From positions 62,001 through 126,000 of the forward strand of contig NZ_PISD01000013.1 of NCBI RefSeq assembly GCF_002835735.1: a DNA stretch of 64,000 nucleotides. Reading direction: 5' to 3'. Below the pieces are notes generated by a model. That model worked only from the letters and a program-made list of their open reading frames with translations, was not told the DNA's origin and made no database searches. The translations under genes and the position numbers were made by a program. Below are positions 1 through 8,241 of the stretch, in pieces; within the stretch, counting starts at the first letter, position 1; each line of letters begins with the position of its first letter. Source of the DNA: Cytobacillus horneckiae (GTDB lineage Bacteria > Bacillota > Bacilli > Bacillales > Cytobacillaceae).

Positions 1-2
1 AG

Positions 3-1160
3 GGCATCTTATTTTTCCTTATTTCAGTTGTGAACATCATCTTAATTGACCTTCTGATTGTAGTGTTAACCGCACTTATCTATATATTTATTTTACGATT
101 CTTCGACGGGGAGAAATTAAAGGACATCATTAACTATGTGCAAATTGGGTTATCGCTTATGATTATGGTTGGGTACCAATTACTTATTCGCTCCTTTGAG
201 TTTATCGACTTAACTATTTCTCTTGAACCACGATGGTGGCAAATATTTATTTTTCCGATGTGGTATGGAGCAAATACTGAAATGATCCTGAATGGTGAAT
301 TTCAGCTATTTTACGTTATATTTACTGTTTTAGGAATCCTGGTTCCATTCCTATCTATTTGGACATTTATGAGGTTAAACTCCACTTTCGAACAAAGCCT
401 TCAAAAGCTTGCCTATCATGGGAATGCAAAAAAAAGGAAACGTAGCAAAATGGGTCAAGCTCTTCTTAGAATCATATGTCGCTCACATGAGGAAAGAGCC
501 TTTTTTCGATTCGCCAGTTCGACAATGAAAAATGAGCGAGATTTTAAATTGAAGGTCTATCCATCTTTAGGTTTTTCAATCGTAATTCCGTTTATTTTTA
601 TTATGAATAGCTATGATACTGATCTTAATCATCTATCCGCTAGCAAGTCGTATTTAACGATTTACTTTAGCTTAATTATCATTCCGACCATCATGGTTCT
701 CCTAAAGTATTCAGGAAAATATAAGGGTGCGTGGATTTTCAGAGTCGTTCCTATAAACCATCTAAAGCCTATGTTTAGTGGTACGATAAAAGCGTTTATT
801 CTTAAACTGTATCTACCAGTTTACTTGTTTTTAAGTGCGCTATTTATTGTACTATTTGGGGTAAGTATTGTGCCGGATCTTGTTGTTGTATTTTTAAATG
901 CCTGTATATATGCTGTCATTTGTTTTATGATTTTAAAAAAATCCATTCCCTTTTCAGAGTCTTTTGTCGAGTACAATCAAAAGAGCAACGGTGGTGTTTT
1001 ATTCGGATTAATGTTGTTTGTGGCATTATTTGCTGGCCTGCATTTTGCCAGCACCTTTGTCTCTTATGGAATCTATCTGTATTTGATCATTGCCATCATT
1101 TTTCTAGGCGTTATTTGGAAAGTGGCTTTCAATATTACTTGGGAGAAGATTCTTAGCTAA
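3..1160 (+). CDS. Multi-pass membrane protein, 5' end cut by window edge (possible ABC-2 type permease)
   Basis: The reading frame is open from the first bases, so the gene starts outside the window. The first in-frame start inside is GTG at 30, but it has no ribosome binding site and falls within a hydrophobic stretch. The visible ~385 residues hold roughly nine hydrophobic segments with a basic loop in the middle (KKRKRSK, around residue 135 from the GTG). No catalytic motif is seen. Size and alternating topology resemble the permease half of two-component ABC-2 exporters of Bacillus, but no ATPase gene is visible here, so that is only a suggestion. A strong hairpin terminator follows. Confidence 0.55.
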   Translation, partial: GILFFLISVVNIILIDLLIVVLTALIYIFILRFFDGEKLKDIINYVQIGLSLMIMVGYQLLIRSFEFIDLTISLEPRWWQIFIFPMWYGANTEMILNGEFQLFYVIFTVLGILVPFLSIWTFMRLNSTFEQSLQKLAYHGNAKKRKRSKMGQALLRIICRSHEERAFFRFASSTMKNERDFKLKVYPSLGFSIVIPFIFIMNSYDTDLNHLSASKSYLTIYFSLIIIPTIMVLLKYSGKYKGAWIFRVVPINHLKPMFSGTIKAFILKLYLPVYLFLSALFIVLFGVSIVPDLVVVFLNACIYAVICFMILKKSIPFSESFVEYNQKSNGGVLFGLMLFVALFAGLHFASTFVSYGIYLYLIIAIIFLGVIWKVAFNITWEKILS

Positions 1161-1212
1161 TCTACTGAGCACAAAAGCATTTTAAGGCTGCGCAATGTAG
1201 CCTATATGGTTC

Positions 1213-1249
1213 AAAACGCTGTTGATTTTGGTATCAACAGCGTTTTCTT
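1213..1249 (+). terminator. Intrinsic terminator after the left-edge membrane gene
   Basis: A 14-bp perfect inverted repeat (arms AAAACGCTGTTGAT and ATCAACAGCGTTTT, 6-nt loop) ends in a T-rich stretch, about 55 bp after the stop codon. Confidence 0.85.
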
Positions 1250-1445
1250 ATGTTAATCTGAAAGCCTTCGTTGCTTCCTTAATATAATAGAAGTTACCAA
1301 GAATTATGTCTATCACCAAACCTCAATGATATCTTTTTCAATCGAGCAGGTAAGTATAAAAAGGTTTTATTCTTGATTGCGGCGAATTTTATTTGAAGTT
1401 TAATATCTGAATGGATCAGGTTAGATCAAAACAGGAGGTAAGATA

Positions 1446-2150
1446 TTGGATGAATTTGTAGGGGTAGTAAAGGAAATCCGTCGTTTTCCTGTAAAATCGA
1501 TTTTAGGTGAGTTATTACCGTCAGCTTCAATAGAAAAGAGAGGTATCTCAGGCGACCGTTTGTGGGCAATAAGGAACAAGAGTGGAAAGTTTGGTAGCGG
1601 TAAGACGACACGCCGTTTCCAACAAATGGACGGGTTATTCAAATTGAGATCAAGATATGAGGGGAATACCCCAACGATAGCCATGCCTGATGGAACAGAA
1701 TTTCGCGGTGACAATAATGTAGTCAATGAGGCATTGACCAAGTTTCTCGGATGTGAAGTAACTTTGGTAAGAGAAGAATTAATCTCTCATTTTGATGAGG
1801 GGCCAATTAGTATTATTACAACTTCGGCGTTACGTAAATTGAGTCAGGAATTAGGAGAGCCGGTAGATCCTCGAAGGTTTCGAGCAAATTTTTTATTTGA
1901 TACTGAACTAACGGGATACAGCGCAGAAGATTGGGTTGACCGATTAATAAAAGTCGGTCCAAAAGTTATCCTCAAAGTTGTTGCTCCACTCCAAAGGTGT
2001 GTTATGGTGAACAATTCACAAGAAGAGCTAAAGCAGGACGTGAGAATACTTAAAAACTTAGTTAATAATCATGGTGCGGCATTTGGGGTTTGGGCCAAGG
2101 TGATAGTGGATGGGGAGGTAAGTGATGGAGATAGCGTATATTTAGATTAA
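1446..2150 (+). CDS. MOSC domain-containing protein
   Basis: 234-residue protein with the layout of a stand-alone MOSC (molybdenum cofactor sulfurase C-terminal) domain: an N-terminal beta segment starting around VKEIRRFPVKS, GDR at 36-38, DPRRFRANFL at 141-150, and the MOSC cysteine at C185 in PLQRCVMVN. MOSC proteins handle sulfur or reactive N-hydroxylated substrates, often with molybdenum cofactor; the substrate here cannot be told. The start is TTG, chosen because AGGAGGT lies 8 nt upstream and no ATG is better placed. It stands alone, with a terminator before it and a convergent gene after it. Confidence 0.8.
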   Translation: MDEFVGVVKEIRRFPVKSILGELLPSASIEKRGISGDRLWAIRNKSGKFGSGKTTRRFQQMDGLFKLRSRYEGNTPTIAMPDGTEFRGDNNVVNEALTKFLGCEVTLVREELISHFDEGPISIITTSALRKLSQELGEPVDPRRFRANFLFDTELTGYSAEDWVDRLIKVGPKVILKVVAPLQRCVMVNNSQEELKQDVRILKNLVNNHGAAFGVWAKVIVDGEVSDGDSVYLD

Positions 2151-2228
2151 GACAATTTTGGTTCAGCGGATGTTACCAAATGTTTAAATCCTATTTTTCA
2201 AAATGGAGCTATTAATAAAAGGGAAGGC

Positions 2229-2645
2229 TTATTTAACTTCCCTTAAGCCCTTCCCTTCAAGCATCTCTTGAATACCTTCCTCACAAACTCCGTAGGATCG
2301 CCAAGAACAAGTTTCACAAACAACTTCAATGTCCGAGGGAACTACAAACTTTCGTATGCATGACTCAATGTCCTCCCATTTCAGGATTTGTCCGATTTTA
2401 AGCCCCATTTTCTCTAAAATAGCAGCATCTTTTTCATAAATACAAGCGTCTTCGCAGTGGTATTTGCCTGAGTTAGGATATTTTTCACACAAATGATCAG
2501 GTCCCTTAACTAGCTGAATTAACGTCTTAGGGTTATTTCTCAAGGTTTGATGCAAATGAGTCATATTATCTACGTATTCTTTGGAATAGCCCATTCCCCG
2601 ATAGCCCAAAAGGCAAAAAAGGTGGTGACCTCGCAACTTATACAT
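2229..2645 (-). CDS. DUF1284 domain-containing protein
   Basis: 138 residues opening with YKLRGHHLFCLLGYRGMGYS, the signature of DUF1284, followed by cysteines spaced like a metal or Fe-S site (C56 in HLCEKYP, CEDAC near 67-71, CETC near 114-117, C126). Function is not established; the cysteine pattern suggests iron-sulfur binding. ATG start with a GGGAGG-type site just upstream on the minus strand. Its promoter region contains two identical 13-bp direct repeats 20 bp apart (2671-2703), which look like tandem operators. Confidence 0.75.
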   Translation of the reverse strand: MYKLRGHHLFCLLGYRGMGYSKEYVDNMTHLHQTLRNNPKTLIQLVKGPDHLCEKYPNSGKYHCEDACIYEKDAAILEKMGLKIGQILKWEDIESCIRKFVVPSDIEVVCETCSWRSYGVCEEGIQEMLEGKGLREVK

Positions 2646-2670
2646 AATTCCCTCCCATTTTATAGAAATA

Positions 2671-2703
2671 TTTATTAGTTAACCAATTGATTTATTAGTT
2701 AAC
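2671..2703. promoter_or_regulatory. Tandem 13-bp direct repeat upstream of the DUF1284 gene
   Basis: TTTATTAGTTAAC occurs at 2671-2683 and 2691-2703, start to start 20 bp, about two helical turns. It lies 26-58 bp upstream of the DUF1284 start, where a promoter is expected, so it may bind a repressor or activator dimer on one face. Inference only; no regulator is next to it. Confidence 0.45.
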
Positions 2704-2740
2704 ATTAATCATAACAGATTATAACGGAGACAACATATAG

Positions 2741-2989
2741 CTAACTAATCCAGATGAAAACGTGAAGTATACCTGCCTTTGTTGTGGTAATAAAGCTTTA
2801 AATGAAGAACCACCAGATACCTATGAGATTTGAGAAACCTGCTTTTGGGAAGATGATGGTTGCTAATATAAATATCTATATGAAACGGGTGCTAATCATA
2901 TTTCCTTTAGAAGAGCACAAGCAAAATATCTTTGTGAATGACAGCCAGTACGTATCAATGGCCACTCATTCTGTAAACACTCCTTATAA
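2741..2989 (+). pseudogene. Remnant of a CPCC family cysteine-rich protein
   Basis: One frame reads KYTCLCCGNKALNEEPPDTYEI, then CFWEDDGC, YETGANHISFRRAQ and QPVRINGHSFCKHSL, the pattern of short CPCC-type cysteine-rich (zinc-binding-like) proteins. The frame is broken by three nonsense codons: a TGA where a cysteine is expected after YEI, a TAA after DDGC, and a TGA before QPVRINGH. No start with a ribosome binding site is visible; a TAG lies at 2738-2740. The family's role is unknown. A 70-codon ORF in another frame (2802-3014) is a by-product. Confidence 0.75.
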
Positions 2990-3184
2990 AATGGAGATGT
3001 GGAGGTTGCTTTAAAATAAGAAGTTCAAATGGCTATAATAATCTTGACTGCAATAGCCCCTCCATTAATAGGAAGGGTTGTTTTACCGTTAACTAAAAAT
3101 ATTACTCGTTCTAATAAAATGTTATATTAAGGTAAAATAGTTTATTAATGAAAGCTGTTAATATTTATAAGTTTTGGAGGGGCA

Positions 3185-3697
3185 ATGGGTATATTTTGGA
3201 CCATTCAATCTGCTGCAAAGTGGGAGGAAGTTAAAAAAATAGGTTATCTTATCGGTGTACATGAACAGATTTGGCCAGAGTTTGTTGAACCTTATCTTTG
3301 GATGATGGAACAAATGAAATCAAAAATAAAAAACTATGATCAAGCAGAATATCCAGTTTGGGTATGGACTAATAGGCCCGATTTAAGAAGAAGTGGACAT
3401 TTAAATAAAGGAGAGAGCGGTGTTTTGCTAAAAATTGATATTGATGATGACAGGATCCTTCTATCAGATTTTCAAGCATGGCATTTTGTATTAGATGGAG
3501 TTTACTGCAATATCGAAGCAAAGGAAGAAAACGAACTTAATTTATCATCGAAATCAATAAAAGAGAGTTGGAAAAAAATTTTCGACTTAAATGATTTAGC
3601 CAATAATCCTGATTGGGGAGAGTGTATTATCCAAGGAGTAGCTGGTAAGATTTTGCTACATGAAATTACTTTTGCGAAGGAATTTACCGCTCGATAA
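3185..3697 (+). CDS. DUF3841 domain-containing protein
   Basis: 170-residue soluble protein matching the DUF3841 pattern: WTIQSAAKWEE at the N terminus, PYLWMMEQMK, YPVWVWTNRPDLRRSGH at about 57-73, LLSDFQAWHFVL around 92-103 and a WGECIIQGVAGKI region near the end. ATG start with TGGAGGGG 4-8 nt upstream. Function is unknown. It is a single gene between a pseudogene and the DUF4279 gene. Confidence 0.8.
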   Translation: MGIFWTIQSAAKWEEVKKIGYLIGVHEQIWPEFVEPYLWMMEQMKSKIKNYDQAEYPVWVWTNRPDLRRSGHLNKGESGVLLKIDIDDDRILLSDFQAWHFVLDGVYCNIEAKEENELNLSSKSIKESWKKIFDLNDLANNPDWGECIIQGVAGKILLHEITFAKEFTAR

Positions 3698-3836
3698 ATA
3701 AGAGGCGACATAAAGTCAGTTGCAGAAGCTTCTAATCTTGTTGAATCACACCTATTTTGCTATTGGTCATGATGCAATCAATATTTCATCTTTAATTGCA
3801 TGCAGTTTTACATCATAAATTCTCCCTGGAGGTAAG

Positions 3837-4280
3837 ATGAAAAAAACAAGCCTATATGCTTATATAACGTTAAAAAGTGAAGAATTCAGTAATTTTCCAT
3901 TAGAAATTGTAACGGAGCGCTTAGGAATAAAACCTACTCAAACATGGAAAGCTGGCGATCGAATTCATCCGAATAATCCGGATAATCGATTAGAACGTTC
4001 CTACACTTGTTGGAAATTTAAAACAGAGACTATCGAAACACTTGATCCGGAGGAAGTGCTACGCCCTATTTTTGAGTTATTTGAATCAAAGACGGATGTT
4101 ATGAATCAACTAAAGGAAGAATATGATTTACAGGCAGATATAGAATTAGTCATTGAAGTATATGATGGTTACATGCCAGGATTAGTCATTTATCCAAAGT
4201 TCAGTACATTTTTCGCGGCTATTGATGCAGCAATAGGTATTGATATGTATGTGTTTTCATTAAATTCGGTAGAAGAATAA
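3837..4280 (+). CDS. DUF4279 domain-containing protein
   Basis: 147 residues; AYITLKSEEF, ITERLGI-type helix (IVTERLGIKPTQTW), a GDRIHPNN loop and a tryptophan-rich WKFKTE strand match DUF4279, a small alpha/beta protein often found near toxin or immunity loci but of unknown function. ATG start behind TGGAGGTAAG. The stop is 1 nt from the next gene, so it probably heads a three-gene transcript with the membrane protein and XRE regulator, ending at the 4827-4858 hairpin. Confidence 0.7.
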   Translation: MKKTSLYAYITLKSEEFSNFPLEIVTERLGIKPTQTWKAGDRIHPNNPDNRLERSYTCWKFKTETIETLDPEEVLRPIFELFESKTDVMNQLKEEYDLQADIELVIEVYDGYMPGLVIYPKFSTFFAAIDAAIGIDMYVFSLNSVEE

Positions 4281-4281
4281 T

Positions 4282-4602
4282 TTGTCGCCACCTAAAACTT
4301 TGGATTGGATTGTTATTGCGTTTGTAACAATATTAGTGATGTTCGTTGCTCTTATTATCATTACACTTGCATCATTACCCCATCTGGGAGATGAAAGAAA
4401 AAACTTTATTAAAATGAAGGCACAATCATATTCATTTGCGGTCGTAGTTATTTTGTTAATAATAGAAATTATAGAGTCTATTTATCTAACTATCTGGAGA
4501 GAAAGTTCTTATGATGGAATTTCACCGTTTTCACTTCTTATAGCAATTTCAGAAGTATATCTGGTAACATTACTAATTTACAAGAAGAAATATGGTAATT
4601 AA
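4282..4602 (+). CDS. Three-TM membrane protein paired with an XRE regulator
   Basis: 106 residues with three hydrophobic segments (about 9-32, 48-70, 82-101) and a conserved-looking GDERKNFIKMKAQSYSF loop. Small proteins of this build are regularly encoded directly before a short XRE-type repressor in Bacillaceae, where the pair is presumed to act as membrane sensor and regulator; that is inference. The start is taken as TTG at 4282 by length; there is no clear ribosome binding site, so translation may be coupled to the upstream gene. The stop directly abuts the next ATG. Confidence 0.65.
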   Translation: MSPPKTLDWIVIAFVTILVMFVALIIITLASLPHLGDERKNFIKMKAQSYSFAVVVILLIIEIIESIYLTIWRESSYDGISPFSLLIAISEVYLVTLLIYKKKYGN

Positions 4603-4800
4603 ATGAAAAATAGAATTCGTGAATTGAGAAAATCCTCGAAGTTATCTCAAGAAGAAGTAGCTAAACGTTGTAATGTGTCGAGACAAACAATCAATGCAAT
4701 TGAAAATGATAAATACGATCCAACCTTACAATTGGCTTTTAACTTGGCTTCTGTCTTAAACACTACTGTGGATGAACTATTTATCAATGAAAATAGCTAA
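4603..4800 (+). CDS. XRE family helix-turn-helix transcriptional regulator
   Basis: 65 residues consisting only of a Cro/CI-type helix-turn-helix: MKNRIRELRKSSKLSQEEVA, then the recognition helix NVSRQTINAIENDKYDPTL and a stabilising C-terminal helix TTVDELF. This short YvaO/YgzD-like class is normally partnered with the adjacent membrane protein. ATG directly follows the upstream stop codon (TAAATG), indicating translational coupling. Confidence 0.9.
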   Translation: MKNRIRELRKSSKLSQEEVAKRCNVSRQTINAIENDKYDPTLQLAFNLASVLNTTVDELFINENS

Positions 4801-4826
4801 ACAGTTTAGTCGCGTTAAGCAAAAGA

Positions 4827-4858
4827 GCGCTCTCCACTTATAGGGGACAGCGCCTTTA
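4827..4858 (+). terminator. Probable terminator between convergent genes
   Basis: An imperfect hairpin (GCGCTCTCC... GGGGACAGCGC) followed by CTTT lies between the XRE gene and the convergent CPBP gene. It is the usual place for a terminator serving one or both directions. Confidence 0.55.
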
Positions 4859-4863
4859 ATTGC

Positions 4864-5469
4864 TTAATATTTTTTTATAAAATAGATCCCTATTCCAAGG
4901 TTATAGATAGCATGGGCGAGTATTGCGGGAATTAAAGAACCCGTAAAATAAAACAACAAAGCAAATATAAAACCATTAATAAAAACCCCTGCTAAAACTA
5001 AATAAACTCCTTTATATTGGGGGATATGAATAATCCAAAATAAAAATGTGCTAATAAAAATTATGGCCCAATCAACTAATGGAGCGTAACCAATAAACAG
5101 TCCGATTAATACACCTCTAAAGAAAAACTCTTCAAAAAGCCCTCCACCTAATGAACTAACTGCAATCCCACTAGGGGTCTTCATGATTTTATATATGATT
5201 TCAGCGCCTTCGTTTTCAGGAAGCTTGGTATTTGTAGCTATGATGAGAGTAACAGCAATTACTAGGATAATCAAACCAACGATTAAACCAAGGAGTATAA
5301 CTGAAAAATAAGTGGAATTATCAGGAACAAACAATGAAATGACAAACGGTATAAACTCTCCCCATCTAAAAATAGCTATAAGAAATAATCCTATGAATAA
5401 AAACGGTGTTAATCCTAATAAAATTTGAATTAACAGCTTATAATGTTGTCGAGCACTAACGTCACTCAT
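4864..5469 (-). CDS. CPBP family intramembrane glutamic endopeptidase
   Basis: 201-residue integral membrane protein of the CPBP/Abi family (CAAX protease and bacteriocin-processing). The catalytic signature is present: EEFFFRG (E113, E114, R118), a histidine in FWIIHIPQY (about 148), and a terminal HAIYN (about 188). About six transmembrane segments. These enzymes act inside the membrane; substrates in Bacillus are mostly unknown. ATG start behind AAGGGGGAAG. The promoter appears to be of the MerR type (19-bp spacer, 5550-5580), similar to the promoter of the second CPBP gene in the window. Confidence 0.85.
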   Translation of the reverse strand: MSDVSARQHYKLLIQILLGLTPFLFIGLFLIAIFRWGEFIPFVISLFVPDNSTYFSVILLGLIVGLIILVIAVTLIIATNTKLPENEGAEIIYKIMKTPSGIAVSSLGGGLFEEFFFRGVLIGLFIGYAPLVDWAIIFISTFLFWIIHIPQYKGVYLVLAGVFINGFIFALLFYFTGSLIPAILAHAIYNLGIGIYFIKKY

Positions 5470-5549
5470 TTTCTTCCCCCTTAAATGATTCTTGGTTGCA
5501 CAGCATATTAGATTTTACAAAACATAATAAATGACTATTTACGATTGTT

Positions 5550-5580
5550 ATGTTAGTACATGACGCAACGTTGGGGTCAA
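5550..5580 (-). promoter_or_regulatory. MerR-type long-spacer promoter for the CPBP gene
   Basis: Reading the minus strand: -35 TTGACC (5580-5575), a spacer of exactly 19 bp, -10 TAACAT (5555-5550). A 19-bp spacer is characteristic of promoters activated by MerR regulators. The spacer holds ACGTTGCGT-like sequence resembling the ACGCAGCGT core in the promoter at 38723-38753. The regulator encoded at 37936-38700 is a candidate. Confidence 0.5.
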
Positions 5581-5790
5581 TCACTTTTTGATATTTTGTC
5601 TAAAAATAGATTTCTTAAGTGGAAGAGGAAGGTAGAGGATATAGATTTTTATATATTCATAACGAAGAATCGCGGCGGGGTAGTTTAAGAAGATAACGAG
5701 AGAAAAAGGAGGGTTCTTTCTTTATTGAGGGAGGTGCATTGGATTTGTCTAAACGATGAAGCACTTCATATTAGAAGTGCTCTTCTCTAC

Positions 5791-6705
5791 TTACATCCAG
5801 TAAGTTTCACCAATTAGCATTTTCTTTAATTGGGAAGTATCTAACTGTAATCTGCTCCATTCTGCATCTAACCTTGCAATGGCTTCTGGGCCGGTATCAT
5901 CAGCCAAGTGATAAGTACCATAATGCATTGGAATAAATGTCTTTCCTTTTAATTCTAAAAATGCCTTCACTGCGTCCTCTGGGTTAATGTGGCTTACCCT
6001 CATAAACCACTCAGGCTCATAGGCACCAATTGGCATTAACACTGTTTGGATGTTAAATTTACTGGCTATATCTTGAAACCCACGAAAATAACCTGTGTCT
6101 CCAACAAAATAGATAGAATGCTGCTTATTTTCGATGATCCATCCACCCCAATGAGATGTGTTTGTGTCAGTAAGTGTTCGTTTCGTCCAATGCTGTGCTG
6201 GAACAAACGAAAAGGTCATATTATTTTGATCGAATGAATCGTACCAACTGCCCTCGATCACTTTTTTATAACCTCGCTTTTTAAAGAATTGACCTAACCC
6301 AATCGGAACATAATAAGTCGGATTGCCTTTCAGACTTTTAATCGTTGGAAAATCGAGATGATCATAATGTCCATGAGAAATAAACACCACGTCGATTTCA
6401 GGTAAGTCGTTTAGCGAGATACCTGGCGCAGTTAGTCGTTTTTGAAGTCCCATGCGATTGGCCCATACAGGATCGGTAATCATGTTCATACCATTCATCT
6501 GAATGAAAAATGTAGAATGTCCAATCCAGGTAATAGAGGGATCCGCTCGATTGTTATTTAGCTTGTCTATTTCCTTAAATGGAGCCTGTTCAATTTGGAT
6601 ACTGAGATCCTTTTTTTTATTTTTACGTTCCATCTGCCAACGATGAAAATCATAGAATGATTTTGTGTTTTCTACATTATCTAAGTTCGCATAGCGTTGT
6701 TTCAT
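5791..6705 (-). CDS. MBL fold metallo-hydrolase, NAPE-PLD-like
   Basis: 304-residue metallo-beta-lactamase-fold hydrolase. The metal motif HGHYDH is at 111-116, with IGHSTFFIQ and TDPVWANR upstream as in the N-acyl-phosphatidylethanolamine phospholipase D / UlaG-like branch, AQHW and GDTGYF in the second half, and a final MHYGTY. Cytosolic; substrate unknown. The start is placed at ATG 6705 because GGAGG lies 11 nt upstream; the longer TTG start at 6732 overlaps the ribosome binding site and has none of its own. A short inverted repeat without a T-run (5757-5783) follows the stop. Confidence 0.8.
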   Translation of the reverse strand: MKQRYANLDNVENTKSFYDFHRWQMERKNKKKDLSIQIEQAPFKEIDKLNNNRADPSITWIGHSTFFIQMNGMNMITDPVWANRMGLQKRLTAPGISLNDLPEIDVVFISHGHYDHLDFPTIKSLKGNPTYYVPIGLGQFFKKRGYKKVIEGSWYDSFDQNNMTFSFVPAQHWTKRTLTDTNTSHWGGWIIENKQHSIYFVGDTGYFRGFQDIASKFNIQTVLMPIGAYEPEWFMRVSHINPEDAVKAFLELKGKTFIPMHYGTYHLADDTGPEAIARLDAEWSRLQLDTSQLKKMLIGETYWM

Positions 6706-6732
6706 TGCATGATATACCTCCAATGGTTTCAA

Positions 6733-7041
6733 TTCAGGTTGTTGAACTCTTAATAGGTTTCTAGACAGAGCTTATTTACTTGAGAGATCTCACGTTAAAG
6801 TGAAGGGTACATTGATAAAAATTATTATATCTATGTAATTCTAAAAGTAAAAGATTTAAGCGTAAGGTATATAGTTTATTAATTTATCTATGTTTTGAAA
6901 AATAGGGTGCTTAAATGTGTTTTTTTATACTAGCCCCTTTATCATTCACCTGTTTTTTTGCAAATACCTTTTTGTTCCAACTAACTATATTAAAATTATA
7001 CTAATGGTAATTCTATTTCCTCATTTAAATAACCTTCGTAT
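6733..7041. other. Gene-free stretch
   Basis: AT-rich DNA between the MBL gene and the DUF3231 remnant. A TCAC...GTGA-type dyad lies near 6791-6803, but I could not pair it with convincing -35/-10 boxes. The 88-codon ORF at 6917-7183 lies antisense to the DUF3231 remnant and has no ribosome binding site. Confidence 0.5.
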
Positions 7042-7345
7042 CTATTCATCTTTTACTACTTTGGTAAATCCATTAATCAGTGCCTTACTTGTTGCCTGCG
7101 TTTCCATAATATTAAAGAGCTGGGCAATTTCTAATGCGCGCAATAGCCGTACATGTCCAAAGAATCCGTTTGAAAAATCTTGATGAACGAACTAAACATT
7201 TTCTGGAATTGGTATATACGGTGCCTTAATGATATGCCCATTATTCATTAACACTTCTTTAACTTGTTCTATCAAATCTAAGTTGGCATCTATACAATAT
7301 CTATAGAATTCTTTTACATCTGTCCGATTTATAAAAATTATAGCT
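7042..7345 (-). pseudogene. Remnant of a DUF3231 family protein
   Basis: A minus-strand frame reads DVKEFYRYCIDANLDLIEQ, VLMNNGHIIKAPYIPIPENV, stop, then FSNGFFG, LLRALEIAQLFNIMETQATS and KALINGFTKVVKDE before a second stop. This matches the middle of DUF3231 proteins and parallels the intact gene at 60509 (DIIDLYTDL, PNYVNMPNSINFI, LNTIEFSYLFNSIQTNA). The frame has a nonsense codon at 7192-7194, no start, and both ends are missing. The family has ferritin-like four-helix bundles and is often linked to sporulation or stress in Bacillus; this copy is dead. Confidence 0.75.
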
Positions 7346-7557
7346 ATTAAATAGACTGATTATTTACAAATTTTTAACTTTAAAGAAGATAATCTGTGTA
7401 ATATTATTGCAAGTAGAAGCATTTTCAATCAGACATTAAAAATAATGCGCGCTCCATTTCGCTTTAATTGCAATCTTTTTCTTACTATTAACATCTATCA
7501 CAAAAAAATGAACATAGATGTTAGTATATAAAACCATTACGTATAGGAGGAATTTAC

Positions 7558-8190
7558 ATGCTGAAGAAATCGGTGTTGTTTGTTTTTTCGTTGGCTTTGA
7601 CATTTGCTGTTTTTCTATATGACATACCGGCGGCATCGGCATTTCCACCCGGTACACCGTCCAAGTCCACCGCCCAATCACAGTTGAATTCGCTGACCGT
7701 TAAATCCGAAGGTTCTATGACCGGCTACTCGCGAGACAAGTTTCCACATTGGATCAGCCAAGGTGATGGCTGTGACACTCGCCAGCTGGTGCTTAAGCGT
7801 GACGGCGACTACTACAGTGGTAACTGTCCCGTCACATCGGGTAAGTGGTACAGCTACTACGACGGCATCACCGTGTACTCACCGTCTGAAATCGACATCG
7901 ATCACATCGTCCCGTTAGCAGAAGCATGGCGTTCGGGCGCTAGCGGCTGGACTACGGAAAAGCGCCAGAGCTTCGCAAACGACCTCAACGGCCCACAGCT
8001 AATCGCGGTAACCGCTAGTGTAAATCGATCCAAGGGAGACCAAGATCCGTCGACGTGGCAGCCACCGCGTTCTGGTTCACACTGCGCGTACGCAAAGATG
8101 TGGGTCAACACCAAGTATCGCTGGGGCCTGCACGTGCAGTCGGCGGAAAAGTCCGCGCTGCAGAGCATGCTCAATGCCTGCTCCTACTAG
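7558..8190 (+). CDS. Secreted HNH endonuclease family protein
   Basis: 210 residues: an N-terminal signal peptide (MLKKS, a hydrophobic core, cleavage after AASA near residue 28), then a GmrSD/DUF1524-like HNH nuclease domain with EIDIDHIVPLAEAWRSG (catalytic His in DHIVPL, about 119-124), FANDLNGPQLIAV, NRSKGDQDP and a C-terminal CAYAKMW...C pair. This domain is typical of secreted actinobacterial nucleases. The mature part is markedly richer in G+C, with GGC/GAC/TCG-type codons, than the signal peptide and the flanks, suggesting a horizontally acquired body behind a Bacillus-like leader. ATG start behind TAGGAGG. It likely degrades extracellular nucleic acid for nutrition or competition. 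Confidence 0.85.
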   Translation: MLKKSVLFVFSLALTFAVFLYDIPAASAFPPGTPSKSTAQSQLNSLTVKSEGSMTGYSRDKFPHWISQGDGCDTRQLVLKRDGDYYSGNCPVTSGKWYSYYDGITVYSPSEIDIDHIVPLAEAWRSGASGWTTEKRQSFANDLNGPQLIAVTASVNRSKGDQDPSTWQPPRSGSHCAYAKMWVNTKYRWGLHVQSAEKSALQSMLNACSY

Positions 8191-8241
8191 TCTGTTATTA
8201 TTTGCAGAGAAACCATTCTGCCCAGAAAGGAGTCTACTCGT

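Noticed and set aside
3030..3131. 34-codon hydrophobic ORF
   Set aside because: No ribosome binding site; no family; likely chance in AT-rich DNA.
6783..6813. Possible MerR-type dyad (CTCAC...GTGAAG) upstream of the MBL gene
   Set aside because: No -35/-10 pair with 19-20 bp spacing fits on either strand.
6917..7183. 88-codon plus-strand ORF
   Set aside because: No ribosome binding site; it is antisense to the DUF3231 remnant, which explains the sequence better.
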